Positions 34,477-43,300 of a stretch of 64,000 bases of DNA are shown here, one piece after another (within the stretch, counting starts at the first letter, position 1; each line of letters opens with the position of its first letter). The notes below the pieces were generated by a model. The model had not been told where the DNA came from. It saw nothing but the letters and a program-made list of their open reading frames with translations, and made no database searches. Origin of the DNA: Jannaschia formosa (GTDB taxonomy: Bacteria; Pseudomonadota; Alphaproteobacteria; Rhodobacterales; Rhodobacteraceae); contig NZ_QPLJ01000007.1 of the NCBI RefSeq assembly GCF_003340555.1, forward strand, positions 1 through 64,000, read 5' to 3'. The translations under genes were made by a program, and so were the position numbers.

Positions 34477-35727
34477 TCAGTCGGCGTAGTAGTCGTCGAG
34501 GATCTTCTGCTCGGCCTCGGCGGCGATGGCCAGGCTCTCGGCCGGGTCCATGCCCTGCAGCGTGATGCGCTCGATCATCTCGACCATCAGCTGGCGCTGC
34601 GCGCTCTCGTCGGCGAACTTGGTGGTGTGGGCGTATTCGAGGCCGCGGATGAAGGGCCCGAAGACCTCGTCATTGGCGTTCTCGTCGGTCATGCCGACGC
34701 TCGGCTTGGCCGGAAGCTCGCCCACCACGTCGAGCCAGACCTGCATCGCCTCGTCCGAGGTGATGTAGTCCATGAACTTGACGGCGGCGTCGTACTTCTC
34801 GCCCTCGGCCTTGGTGGTGATCGCGTTCACCCAGTAGGAGGAATAGTTCGACCGCGTCCCGTCCGCCGTCGCCGGCAGCTCGGTCACGCCCCATTCGAGG
34901 CCCCGCGTCCCTTCCAGCGATCCGATGCGGAAGGAGCCGTCGATATGCATGCCGGCCCGGCCCGCCGTGAAGGCCGCCTGCGGCTCGTCCATGAAGCCGA
35001 TCGCGGTCACGGCGTCGTCGCCGGTGAAGAGGCTCGTATAGAACTCGAGCGCCTCGCGCCCGGCCTCGCTGTCGTAGTTCACGGTCCGGTAGTCGTCGAG
35101 ATAGGGCTCGCCGCCCATCTGCCGGACGAGACCCTCGCGCCACCAGTGGTGGTCCTGCGCGGTCATGCCGGCGGTCATGCCGACCTGCGTGAGGTTGCCC
35201 GCGCCGTCGCGCTTGGTCATGGCCTGCGCGGCCGCCATCATCTCTTCCAAGGTCTCGGGCGGGCTCTCGACCCCCGCCTCCTCCATCAGCCGCTCGTTGT
35301 AGAACAGCGCGAGCGAGCGCACGGCGGTCGGCAGCGCCCAGTACTGGCCGTCCTCCTTCATGGCCTGGACCATGGGGAAATATTCCTCGTCGATCTTCTC
35401 GGCCGGAAAGACGTCGGCGGGCAGGGGCTGGATCAGCCCGGCCTCGATGTAGTCGTTGAGCCAGCCGTAGAACAGCTGCACGACGTCCGGTCCCTCGCCC
35501 GCCGGGATCGCGGCGGCGACCTTGGTGCGGTAGTCGGCATAAGGGAAATGCGTCATCGTGACGGTGATGTCGGGGTTCTCGGCCTCGAAGGCCTCGATGA
35601 GCTGCTCCATCGCCTCGACGCGGGCGTCGAAGAAATACTGCCAGTACTCGATCTCGACCTGGGCCTGGGCGGTCGTGCCGAGGCCCAGCGCGGCGAGGGC
35701 GGCGAGGGCGGTCGTTCTGGTGATCAT
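34477..35727 (-). CDS. ugpB: Extracellular sugar-binding protein, family 1 (UgpB/MalE type)
   Basis: The 416-residue protein has a Sec signal (MITRTTALAALAALGLGTTA, cleavage near AQA) and a family-1 solute-binding fold: IEYWQYFFDARVEAMEQLIE, then FEAENPDITVTMTHFPYADY and FYNERLMEEAGV. GGGAGA precedes ATG 35727. It is the first gene of the operon running to the PfkB gene, and is divergent from the ROK regulator. Ligand candidates are an amino sugar or sugar conjugate, inferred from the PIG-L, lyase and kinase neighbours. Confidence 0.92.
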   Translation of the reverse strand: MITRTTALAALAALGLGTTAQAQVEIEYWQYFFDARVEAMEQLIEAFEAENPDITVTMTHFPYADYRTKVAAAIPAGEGPDVVQLFYGWLNDYIEAGLIQPLPADVFPAEKIDEEYFPMVQAMKEDGQYWALPTAVRSLALFYNERLMEEAGVESPPETLEEMMAAAQAMTKRDGAGNLTQVGMTAGMTAQDHHWWREGLVRQMGGEPYLDDYRTVNYDSEAGREALEFYTSLFTGDDAVTAIGFMDEPQAAFTAGRAGMHIDGSFRIGSLEGTRGLEWGVTELPATADGTRSNYSSYWVNAITTKAEGEKYDAAVKFMDYITSDEAMQVWLDVVGELPAKPSVGMTDENANDEVFGPFIRGLEYAHTTKFADESAQRQLMVEMIERITLQGMDPAESLAIAAEAEQKILDDYYAD

Positions 35728-35800
35728 GGGTGTCTCCCGTCGGTTGAGCCGCCGCCCGATGCACGGCCGGGCGGACATTGGAGCGGAGGCTAGAACAGCT

Positions 35801-35826
35801 TCGTTGAATACACAACCTTGTTGAGT
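35801..35826. promoter_or_regulatory. AT-rich divergent control region with tandem GTTGA motifs
   Basis: Between ugpB (start 35727) and the ROK gene (start 35839) an AT-rich patch contains TTCGTTGAATA and TTGTTGAGTTA 17 bases apart, and ACAA-CC-TTGT between them. On the minus strand TTGTGT, 17 bases, TAGCCT could serve as -35/-10 for ugpB. ROK regulators bind AT-rich sites of this kind; the assignment is inferred. Confidence 0.4.
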
Positions 35827-35838
35827 TATTCCGGCGTC

Positions 35839-36993
35839 ATGTTCCAGTCCTCCGCCCCCCGCGGCGTCACCCCCTCCCGTTCCCGCGACCATAACCGCCA
35901 GCTCGTGCTGGGCCAGCTTCAGGCCGGAGGCGCGCTGGGCCGGGCCGAGATCGCGCGGCGCACCGGGCTCTCGACGCAGGCGGTCAGCAACATCATCGCC
36001 GAGCTGGAGGGCGACGGGCTCCTGCGCGTCGAGGGGACGGCGCGCGGCAGCCGCGGCCTGCCCGCCCGGCAATACGTCCTGGATGCCGCCGGAGCCTATG
36101 CGCTGGGCATCGAGGTGCGGCCCGGCGCATTGCTCGCGGCGCTGCTCGACCTGACGGGCCGCCCTGTCTGGAATGCGCGCCTGCCGCTGGCACGGGCCGC
36201 GCCCGAGGCGGTCACCGCTCTGCTGCCGGGCCTGCGCGACTCCGCGCTCGCGGCGGCGCCCGGCGCGGCGGACCGGCTGCTGGGCGCGGGCGTGGCGCTG
36301 CCGGGGCCCTTCGGGCGCACCGGCATCGCCTCGGACCTGCCCGGCTGGGACGGGCTGTCGGCGGCGGAGGTCTTCGCGCCGCTGGACCTTGCCATCACCG
36401 TCGAGAACGACGCCAACGCCGCCGCCCTGGGCGAGCGCATCGCGCTCGCGCCCGAGGGCGTGACCAGCTTCGCCTGCCTGTATTTCGGCACCGGGCTCGG
36501 CCTCGCCATCGTGCAGGACGGGCGCCTCTTCGCCGGCGCCCACGGCAATGCGGGCGAGATCGGGCATGTCCCGATCCCAACCTCGGAAGGCCCCCAACCG
36601 CTGGAGGCGCTGCTCAGTCGCCTGTCGGTGGAACGCCACCTGCGCGAGGCGGGCCGCGCCGCCGCCGATATGGATGCGCTGGCGGCGCTGCACGCGGGCG
36701 GCGACCCGGCGCTCGCCGACTGGATCGCGGGAGCCGCCGGGCCGCTGGGCCTTGCGGCCGGGCTGATCGAGAACCTGCTCGACCCGCAGACGATCGTCCT
36801 CTGCGGCGCGATGCCCGAAGGCATCGTCCGCGCCCTGGTCGAGGTGGCGCCGCTGCCCGACCGCTCCGTCGCGCGGCGCCCCGACCGGACGCAGCCGCCC
36901 CTGCGCGTCGGGCGCTGCTCGCGCCTCGCTGCCGTGATCGGGGCGGGCGCGCTGGTGCTCAACCGAACCTTCACCCCGGCGCTCGCCGCCTGA
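35839..36993 (+). CDS. ROK-family transcriptional regulator
   Basis: The 384-residue protein joins an N-terminal winged helix (LGRAEIARRTGLSTQAVSNI) to a ROK sugar-kinase-like domain with ENDANAAALGE and YFGTGLGLAIVQDG, then HGNAGEIGHVPI. The usual ROK zinc cluster CxCGxxGCxE that follows AGEIGH is missing: PTSEGPQPLEALL stands there. ATG 35839 is chosen because the upstream TTG start adds no domain. Divergent from ugpB, it is the likely repressor of both the transporter operon and the PIG-L gene. The inducer is probably a sugar or sugar phosphate. Confidence 0.88.
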   Translation: MFQSSAPRGVTPSRSRDHNRQLVLGQLQAGGALGRAEIARRTGLSTQAVSNIIAELEGDGLLRVEGTARGSRGLPARQYVLDAAGAYALGIEVRPGALLAALLDLTGRPVWNARLPLARAAPEAVTALLPGLRDSALAAAPGAADRLLGAGVALPGPFGRTGIASDLPGWDGLSAAEVFAPLDLAITVENDANAAALGERIALAPEGVTSFACLYFGTGLGLAIVQDGRLFAGAHGNAGEIGHVPIPTSEGPQPLEALLSRLSVERHLREAGRAAADMDALAALHAGGDPALADWIAGAAGPLGLAAGLIENLLDPQTIVLCGAMPEGIVRALVEVAPLPDRSVARRPDRTQPPLRVGRCSRLAAVIGAGALVLNRTFTPALAA

Positions 36994-37004
36994 AAGGCCC
37001 CTGC

Positions 37005-39227
37005 ATGACCCCCGACCAGACCCGACTGGAGGCCGACCGCGCCGCCCCCCGCCTGACGCAGCTGTGGCGCGAGGTGACCGGCATGCGCTCTCCGCTGTGC
37101 TTCATGCAGTCGGGGGCGCATCCGGACGACGAGACGTCGGGCATGCTCGCCGCGCTGCGCTTCCGCGACGGGCTGGACGTGGCCTATGTCTGCTCCACCC
37201 GGGGCGAGGGCGGGCAGAACGACATCGGGCGCGAAGCGGGTGCCGCGCTGGGCGTACTGCGCACCGCCGAGATGGAGCGCGCGGCCGAGAGGCTGGACCT
37301 GCGGCTGCGCTGGCTGACGCCCGACCCGGAGGACCCGGTCCACGATTTCGGCTTCTCCAAGTCCGGAGAGGAGACGCTGGTGCGCTGGGGCCGGGAGCGG
37401 GTGCTGGACCGCTTCGCCCACGCGCTGCGGGCCGTGCGTCCCGACATGCTCTGCCCGACCTTCCTCGACGTGGCCGGCCAGCACGGCCACCACCGCGCGA
37501 TGACGCTGCTCGCGCCCGAGGCCGTGGCCCGCGCGGCCGATTCGGCATGGGAGACTCCGGGCCTCGCGGCCTGGCGGGTCGCGAAGCTCTACCTTCCCGC
37601 CTGGTCCGGCGCCGGGCAGGCCTATGACGACGACCTGCCGCCCCCGCCCGCGACGGTGGTCGTGTCGGGCGCCGGGATCGACCCGGTCAGCGGCGCGACA
37701 TGGGAGAGGATCGGCCAGTATTCCCGCGCCATGCATCGCACGCAGGGCATGGGCCGATGGCCCGAGGCCCTGCGGGACTGGCCCCTGCATCTGGTCGGCG
37801 GAGCGGCAGAGGAGGCCGTGACCGACGGCCTTCCCGCGCGCTGGGCCGATCTTGGCTGGCCCGGCGGCGCCCGGATCGATGCGCTGGTCGACGAGATGGT
37901 CGCGGCCCTGGCGCATCCGGAGGTCGTCCTGCGCTGCGCCCCCGACGCGCTGGACATCCTGCCCGAGGAGGACCACCGCGCCCACCGCCTGCGCCTGCGC
38001 CTCCATCGGGCGCTGTTCCTCGCCGCCGGCGCCGAGGCGCGCGGCTGGGCCGAGGCCGCCATTCTCCGTCCGGGCACGGCCGTGCCGATCCGCGTCGAGA
38101 CCCGCGCCGGGACGCTGCACGACCTGTCGGCGCGCCTGGCCCTCCCGGAAGGGTGGACCGCGCGGGACGACGGCGTGACCGTCGCCCCCTCCGTCGATCC
38201 CATCGCCTATCCCGAGGGCTACGACCCGCTGGCCCCCGCCGCGCCCGCGCTGGAGGTCGAGGCGAGTCTGCAGGGCCGCCCTCTCGCCCTGCGCCTGCCC
38301 CTCGACCGCACCCCTGCCGCGCGGCCCGAGAGCGTCTCGCTCGACCCGCAGGCGGAGGTGGTGAACCTCTCGCACGAGAGCACCGTCGCGGTCCGCGTCG
38401 CGGGTGGCACCCTCGACCTGCCCCGGGGCTGGCGCCACGAGGACGGGGTCCTTCACCTGCCCGCGACCCCTGGCCTGACCGCGATCCCGGTCTTGCGCGA
38501 CGGCGCGCCGGCCCGGCTCGTCACCGAGATCGCCGCCCCGCATGTCTCCGCCCGCGTCCTCTCCCGCCCCGCGATCCTGCGCCTGCGCGCGCTGCAGGTC
38601 GCCGTTCCCGCCGCCCGCATCGCCGTCTTCGGCGCCGGAAGCGACCGCGTCGCCCATTGGCTGCGCCGGATCGGGGCGGAAGTCTCCGAGCCGCCGGTCG
38701 AGTCGCTGGACGACCCGCAGGCCGACACGATCCTGCTGGGCGTCTTCGCGCTGCGCTTCCGCGCGGGGCTGGCCGAGCGCATGCCCGCGATCTCGGACTG
38801 GGTGCGCGCCGGCGGCACGCTGACGACGCTCTACCACCGCCCCTGGGACGCCTGGGACCCGGCGGCGATGCCCGCCCCGGTCGAGATCGGCCAGCCGTCC
38901 CTGCGCTGGCGCGTCACCGACAACGAGGCCGAAGTCACGCAGCTCGCCGACCACCCCGTCCTGACCGGCCCGAACCCGATCGGGCCGGAGGACTGGGACG
39001 GCTGGGTGAAGGAGCGCGGCCTCTACTTCGCGAAATCCTGGGACGCGGCCTATACCCCGCTCCTGTCGATGGCCGACCCGGGCGAGAAGCCGCTGCGCGG
39101 CGCGCTGATCTCGGGCGAGGTCGGGAAGGGCCGGCACACCCATTGCGCCCTGATCCTGCACCACCAGATGGAGCATCTCGTTCCCGGCGCCTTCCGGCTG
39201 ATGGCCAATCTCGTTGCCCCGATCTGA
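37005..39227 (+). CDS. Large PIG-L family deacetylase with extra C-terminal domains
   Basis: The 740-residue protein begins with a PIG-L/LmbE N-acetylglucosaminyl deacetylase domain (about residues 25-220). QSGAHPDDETSGML carries the zinc-binding and catalytic AHPDD motif, STRGEGGQND follows, and QHGHHRAM supplies the second histidine. About residues 380-530 are beta-rich. The last 200 residues resemble a class-I glutamine amidotransferase/ThuA-like fold (RIAVFGAGSDRVAHWLRRIG, AISDWVRAGGTLTTLY) without an evident catalytic cysteine. The gene begins 12 bases after the ROK gene. It probably removes an acyl group from an amino sugar or conjugate. No signal peptide is seen. Confidence 0.85.
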   Translation: MTPDQTRLEADRAAPRLTQLWREVTGMRSPLCFMQSGAHPDDETSGMLAALRFRDGLDVAYVCSTRGEGGQNDIGREAGAALGVLRTAEMERAAERLDLRLRWLTPDPEDPVHDFGFSKSGEETLVRWGRERVLDRFAHALRAVRPDMLCPTFLDVAGQHGHHRAMTLLAPEAVARAADSAWETPGLAAWRVAKLYLPAWSGAGQAYDDDLPPPPATVVVSGAGIDPVSGATWERIGQYSRAMHRTQGMGRWPEALRDWPLHLVGGAAEEAVTDGLPARWADLGWPGGARIDALVDEMVAALAHPEVVLRCAPDALDILPEEDHRAHRLRLRLHRALFLAAGAEARGWAEAAILRPGTAVPIRVETRAGTLHDLSARLALPEGWTARDDGVTVAPSVDPIAYPEGYDPLAPAAPALEVEASLQGRPLALRLPLDRTPAARPESVSLDPQAEVVNLSHESTVAVRVAGGTLDLPRGWRHEDGVLHLPATPGLTAIPVLRDGAPARLVTEIAAPHVSARVLSRPAILRLRALQVAVPAARIAVFGAGSDRVAHWLRRIGAEVSEPPVESLDDPQADTILLGVFALRFRAGLAERMPAISDWVRAGGTLTTLYHRPWDAWDPAAMPAPVEIGQPSLRWRVTDNEAEVTQLADHPVLTGPNPIGPEDWDGWVKERGLYFAKSWDAAYTPLLSMADPGEKPLRGALISGEVGKGRHTHCALILHHQMEHLVPGAFRLMANLVAPI

Positions 39228-40044
39228 CCTGCGCGGCGCCCTCTGGCTGCTCGCCGACTTGGGGCTCAACGTCTGGGCGCTGACCATCGTCAAGGCCTGG
39301 GGCGCCGACATCCCGGCGGCGCAGCTCGTCTTCCTGCGCGCGCTGACCGGGCTCGTCCTGATCTCGCCCTGGATCTGGCTCGCCCGCCGCCGCTTCGCCG
39401 AGGCGCGCGCGCCGGGCCTGCATCTCGCGCGGGTGGGGATGTCGACCCTCGCGCTCACCTGTTCCTTCTACGCGGTGGCGCGGGTGCCGCTGGCGCTCTT
39501 CACCGCGCTGAACTTCACCCGGCCGCTGGTGATGATCGCGCTCGCCGCTCTGTTCCTGGGCGAGCGTGCGGGCCCCGCGCGCTGGGGGGCGGGGGCGCTG
39601 GGGCTCGTCGGCGTGGCCGTCGCGGTGGATCCGCGGGCCGAGGCCACCTGGGCGCTGCTTGCGCTCGCCGTCACGGTGCTGGCCGGGACCGGCGCCATCG
39701 TCGTGACGCGCAAGCTCAACGACCAGCCGACCGTCGTGATGATGACCGCCTACACGGCCGGCCTGGCGCTGGCCACGGCGCCCCTGGCGCTCGCGGGCTG
39801 GCAGCCCGTGCCGCAGGACGCCTGGCCCATCCTCCTCGCCATCGGTGTCTTCGCGCAATCGGCGCAGGTCTGCTTCCTGCAGGCGCACCGGCTGGCCGAG
39901 GCGGGGCTGCTCGCCGTGCTGGGCTATGCCAGCCTGATCCTGTCGACCGCCGTCGGCTGGCTGGTCTTCGGCGAGGTGCCCGGCACGGGCTTCTGGATCG
40001 GCGCCGCGCTGATCGTCGGCGCGACCGTCCTGGCCCGCAGGTAG
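39214..40044 (+). CDS. DMT-family transporter (EamA domains)
   Basis: The 276-residue protein has about ten hydrophobic helices arranged as two EamA repeats (RGALWLLADLGLNVWALTIV, MMTAYTAGLALATAPLAL). The family exports or imports metabolites such as amino acids and sugars by drug/metabolite exchange. The probable start is a TTG at 39214, which overlaps the PIG-L stop by 14 bases, so the two are coupled. No ATG lies near the family's usual N-terminus. It may export a by-product of the deacetylase pathway. Confidence 0.82.
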   Translation: MPRSDLRGALWLLADLGLNVWALTIVKAWGADIPAAQLVFLRALTGLVLISPWIWLARRRFAEARAPGLHLARVGMSTLALTCSFYAVARVPLALFTALNFTRPLVMIALAALFLGERAGPARWGAGALGLVGVAVAVDPRAEATWALLALAVTVLAGTGAIVVTRKLNDQPTVVMMTAYTAGLALATAPLALAGWQPVPQDAWPILLAIGVFAQSAQVCFLQAHRLAEAGLLAVLGYASLILSTAVGWLVFGEVPGTGFWIGAALIVGATVLARR

Positions 40045-40063
40045 CGCGTCACGCCGCGCCGCC

Positions 40064-40101
40064 GCTCCCCCTTTTCGATGCTCCCCAAATATGCCCGCCG
40101 G
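40064..40101 (-). repeat. Second copy of the intergenic repeat
   Basis: GCTCCCCCTTTTCGATGCTC followed by CCCAAATATGCCCGCCGG repeats the element at 32422 with few changes. It lacks the GGGGGC hairpin. It lies between convergent genes (DMT transporter and RND pump). Confidence 0.5.
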
Positions 40102-40186
40102 AGGCGCACGGACCTGCCGGGCGATCCCGCCGGCCGGCACGGCCTGCGGCTGCGGGCGCCCGGTCCGGAGCGACGTCTGCGCCCCC

Positions 40187-43100
40187 TCAGGCCGGCTGCG
40201 GCACCCGCCGGGCGCTCTTCTTCTCGCTCAGCATAAGCAGCGCGGGCGTCACGACCAGCGTCAGCAGCGTCGCCACGACGAGGCCGCCGGCAATTGCGGC
40301 GGAGAGTTCGGTCCACCATTGTGTCGAGGGCGCGCCGTAGACGACCTCGCGGGTGAAGAAGTTGAGGTTCACCCCGATCACCATCGGCATCAGCCCCAGC
40401 GCCGTCGTCAGCGAGGTCAGCACGACCGGCCGCAGCCTCTGCGCGCCGGTGCGCAGCGCCGCCTCGAGCGGCGGCTGCCCGTTCCGCCGCAGGTCGTTGT
40501 AGGTGTCGATCAGGACGATGTTGTTGTTCACCACGATGCCCGCCAGGGCGATCACCCCGATCCCGCCCATCACCACGCCGAAGGGCCGCCCTGTCACGAT
40601 CAGGCCCAGAAGCACCCCCGCGACCGAGAAGATGATCGCGCTGAGCACGATGCCGGCCTGCGCGAAGCTGTTGAACTGCACCACGAGGATCACGAGCATC
40701 CCGAAGATCGCGGCGGCGAAGGCGCCGACGAGGAAGCTCATCGCCTCCGCCTGGTCCTCGGCCTCGCCGCCGAAGGCGTAGGTCACGCCCTCGGGCAGCG
40801 GCGCCGCCTCCAGCGCGGCGGTCAGTTCGGCGATCTGGTCGGTCACCAGGACGCCCGGCGCGACATTCGCCTCGATGGTGACGACCCGGCGCTCGTCCTC
40901 GCGGCGGATGATGCCGGTGCGCGGCGTCGGCGCGAAGGTGACGAAGTTCGAGATCGGCACCAGCCCCGCGCTGGTCGGCACGCGCAGGCCCGTCAGCTCG
41001 GAAAGCGACCGTTCCTCGCGCGGGAAGCGCACGCGGATGTCCAGCGCGCCATCGGCGTCTTCCGGGCGGTAGTCGGCGACCGTGATCCCCTGCGTCAATA
41101 GCTGCACCGCCTGGCCCAGCAGGCTGACATCGGCGCCGTAGCGGGCGGCCTCCTCCCGGTCGACCAGGATCGAGACCTCGACCCCGGGCAGGGGCCGGGT
41201 ATCGGTGACGTCGGTGAAGCCCCCGATCGTGTCCATCGCGGCGCGCACCTGCTCCACCGCGGCGGCCTGGACCGCGGGATCGGCGGCGCGCAGCTGCAAG
41301 GACACCGGCTTGCCGGCGGTCGGCCCCCCGCTCTCGGTCTGGACCTGCACGTCGATGCCCGGGATGTCGGCGACGAGCGCGCGGATCTCCGCGCCCAGCT
41401 CCTCGGCGGTGCGGCGCAGGTCCCAGTCGATCAGGTCGAGCTGCAGCGTGCCGATCGTCTCCTCGTCGCCGCCGCCCGCGCTGAGCGTCGAGCGGGCATA
41501 GACGCTCTCGATCTCGCGCAGTCCGAGCACGCGCGTCTCGACGGCGCGGACCAGCGCGTCCCGTTCCCAGATCGAAAAGTCGTCGCGGGCGCGGACCTGC
41601 ACCTGCATGAATTCCGGCTCGACCTCCGGGAAGAAGGTCAGGCCGCGCCCGAACTGGCCGTAGGCGCCGAAGGCGCCGAGCAGCAGCGCCAGCGCCAGCA
41701 GCAGCGTCGCGCCGGGCCTGAGGATCGCCCATTGCAGGACGCGGACGTAGAAGCCCGTCGCGCCCCCGATGCGGCGCGGGTCGCCCGTCTCGGCCTCGTG
41801 GAGCGCGCGCTTCGCGGCCGCCGTCTGAGGCTGGCGCTTGCCGATCAGCCCGCCCGTGACGGGGATGAAGATCAGCGCCATGACCAGCGAGGCCGACAGG
41901 GTCAGGATCACCGTGATCGGCAGGAACTTCATGAACTCGCCCACCAGCCCCGTCCAGAACAGCAGCGGGAAGAACACGCTGAGCGTCGTCGCCGTCGAGG
42001 CGATGATCGGCCAGGCCATGCGCTTGGCGGCCTCGGCATAGGCGGCCCTTGGCGTCGCGCCATCCTGCAGGCGGCGGTCGGCGAACTCCACGGTGACGAT
42101 TGCGCCGTCGACCAGCATGCCGACGACCAGGATCAGCGAGAACAGCACGACGATGTTCATCGTGTAGCCCATCGCCCAGAGCGCGATCACCCCCGACAGG
42201 AAGGCGCCGGGGATGGCGAGCCCGACCAGCACCGCCGAGCGCAGGCCCAGCGCGAAGACGATCACGATCATCACCAGCGCCACGGCGGCGATCACGTTCG
42301 CCTCGAGGTCCGAGAGCAGCGTCTCGACCTGCTCGGACTGGTCCTGCAGGAAGGTGGTCTCGACGCTCTCGGGCCAGTCGGCCGACAGGTCGGCCATGAC
42401 GCGGCGGACCTCGGCCACGGTCTCGATGATGTTGGCGCCGGAGCGTTTCTTGACCTCCAGCGCAAGGGCGGGCTGGCCGTCGATGCGCGCGAAGCTGGTC
42501 GGGTCGGCGAAGGCGCGGCGGATCACGGCGACGTCGCCGAAGGTGACGACGGCGTTGCCGCGCACCTTGATCGGCATCGACATGACGTCCTCGATGTTCT
42601 CGATCAGGCCGGGCACCTTCAGCACGATCCGCCCCCCGCCCGTCTCGATGGCGCCGGCGGCGATCAGGCGGTTGTTGCGCTGGATCTGGCCGATGACCTC
42701 CTCGAAGCTGAGGTTGTAGGTCTGGAACACCGTGGGGTCGATCAGCACCTCCAGGAACTCGTCGCGGGTGCCGCCGATCTCGACCTCCAGCACGCCGGGG
42801 ATCGCTTCCAGCGCCTCCTGCGCGTCGTCGGCGAGACCGTTCAGCGTGCGCTCGGGTACCGGGCCGGACAGGACGGCGGTGATGATCGGGAAGAGCGCGG
42901 TGTTCACCTCGGTGACGGTCAGGTCGTAGGCGTCCTCGGGCAGTTCGCCCTCGATCCGGTCCACGGCCTCGCGCACCTTGTCGAGCGCCTCGTCGATGTC
43001 GCCCCCGGCGGCGAATTCCATCTGGACCGAGGCGAAGCCCTGCGCCGACTCGCTCGACATCTTCTGCAGGTCCTCGATGGCGCCGAACTCCGCCTCCATC

Positions 43101-43300
43101 GGCTCCAGCAACAGCCGCTCGGCATCGCCCGGGCTGATCCCGTCGAGCCCGGTCGAGACGTAGACGAGGGGCAGGGGGACCTCGGGATTGGCCTCCTTCG
43201 GGATCGCGATATAGGCGTAGGCGCCGAGGATCAGCAGACCGACCAGCGCCATGGCGACGACGCGGGCGCGGCTGAAGGCGGCGTCGATCAGCGCGTTCAT
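40187..43300 (-). CDS. RND efflux permease (AcrB/MexB-like, HAE family)
   Basis: The 1037-residue inner-membrane pump has the RND layout: an N-terminal helix (ALVGLLILGAYAYIAIPKEA), two large periplasmic loops and about 12 helices. The relay helix reads LVDGAIVTVEFAD, with one of the two usual Asp residues replaced by Gly. The second half has the related VNNNIVLIDTYNDL segment. It exports drugs, dyes or metabolites with proton flow. Its start overlaps the adaptor stop by four bases. No outer-membrane channel gene is nearby. Confidence 0.93.
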   Translation of the reverse strand: MNALIDAAFSRARVVAMALVGLLILGAYAYIAIPKEANPEVPLPLVYVSTGLDGISPGDAERLLLEPMEAEFGAIEDLQKMSSESAQGFASVQMEFAAGGDIDEALDKVREAVDRIEGELPEDAYDLTVTEVNTALFPIITAVLSGPVPERTLNGLADDAQEALEAIPGVLEVEIGGTRDEFLEVLIDPTVFQTYNLSFEEVIGQIQRNNRLIAAGAIETGGGRIVLKVPGLIENIEDVMSMPIKVRGNAVVTFGDVAVIRRAFADPTSFARIDGQPALALEVKKRSGANIIETVAEVRRVMADLSADWPESVETTFLQDQSEQVETLLSDLEANVIAAVALVMIVIVFALGLRSAVLVGLAIPGAFLSGVIALWAMGYTMNIVVLFSLILVVGMLVDGAIVTVEFADRRLQDGATPRAAYAEAAKRMAWPIIASTATTLSVFFPLLFWTGLVGEFMKFLPITVILTLSASLVMALIFIPVTGGLIGKRQPQTAAAKRALHEAETGDPRRIGGATGFYVRVLQWAILRPGATLLLALALLLGAFGAYGQFGRGLTFFPEVEPEFMQVQVRARDDFSIWERDALVRAVETRVLGLREIESVYARSTLSAGGGDEETIGTLQLDLIDWDLRRTAEELGAEIRALVADIPGIDVQVQTESGGPTAGKPVSLQLRAADPAVQAAAVEQVRAAMDTIGGFTDVTDTRPLPGVEVSILVDREEAARYGADVSLLGQAVQLLTQGITVADYRPEDADGALDIRVRFPREERSLSELTGLRVPTSAGLVPISNFVTFAPTPRTGIIRREDERRVVTIEANVAPGVLVTDQIAELTAALEAAPLPEGVTYAFGGEAEDQAEAMSFLVGAFAAAIFGMLVILVVQFNSFAQAGIVLSAIIFSVAGVLLGLIVTGRPFGVVMGGIGVIALAGIVVNNNIVLIDTYNDLRRNGQPPLEAALRTGAQRLRPVVLTSLTTALGLMPMVIGVNLNFFTREVVYGAPSTQWWTELSAAIAGGLVVATLLTLVVTPALLMLSEKKSARRVPQPA

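Noticed and set aside
36096-39458. 1120-codon minus-strand frame over the ROK and PIG-L genes
   Set aside because: The plus strand encodes unmistakable ROK and PIG-L motifs; the minus frame is an artefact of high GC.
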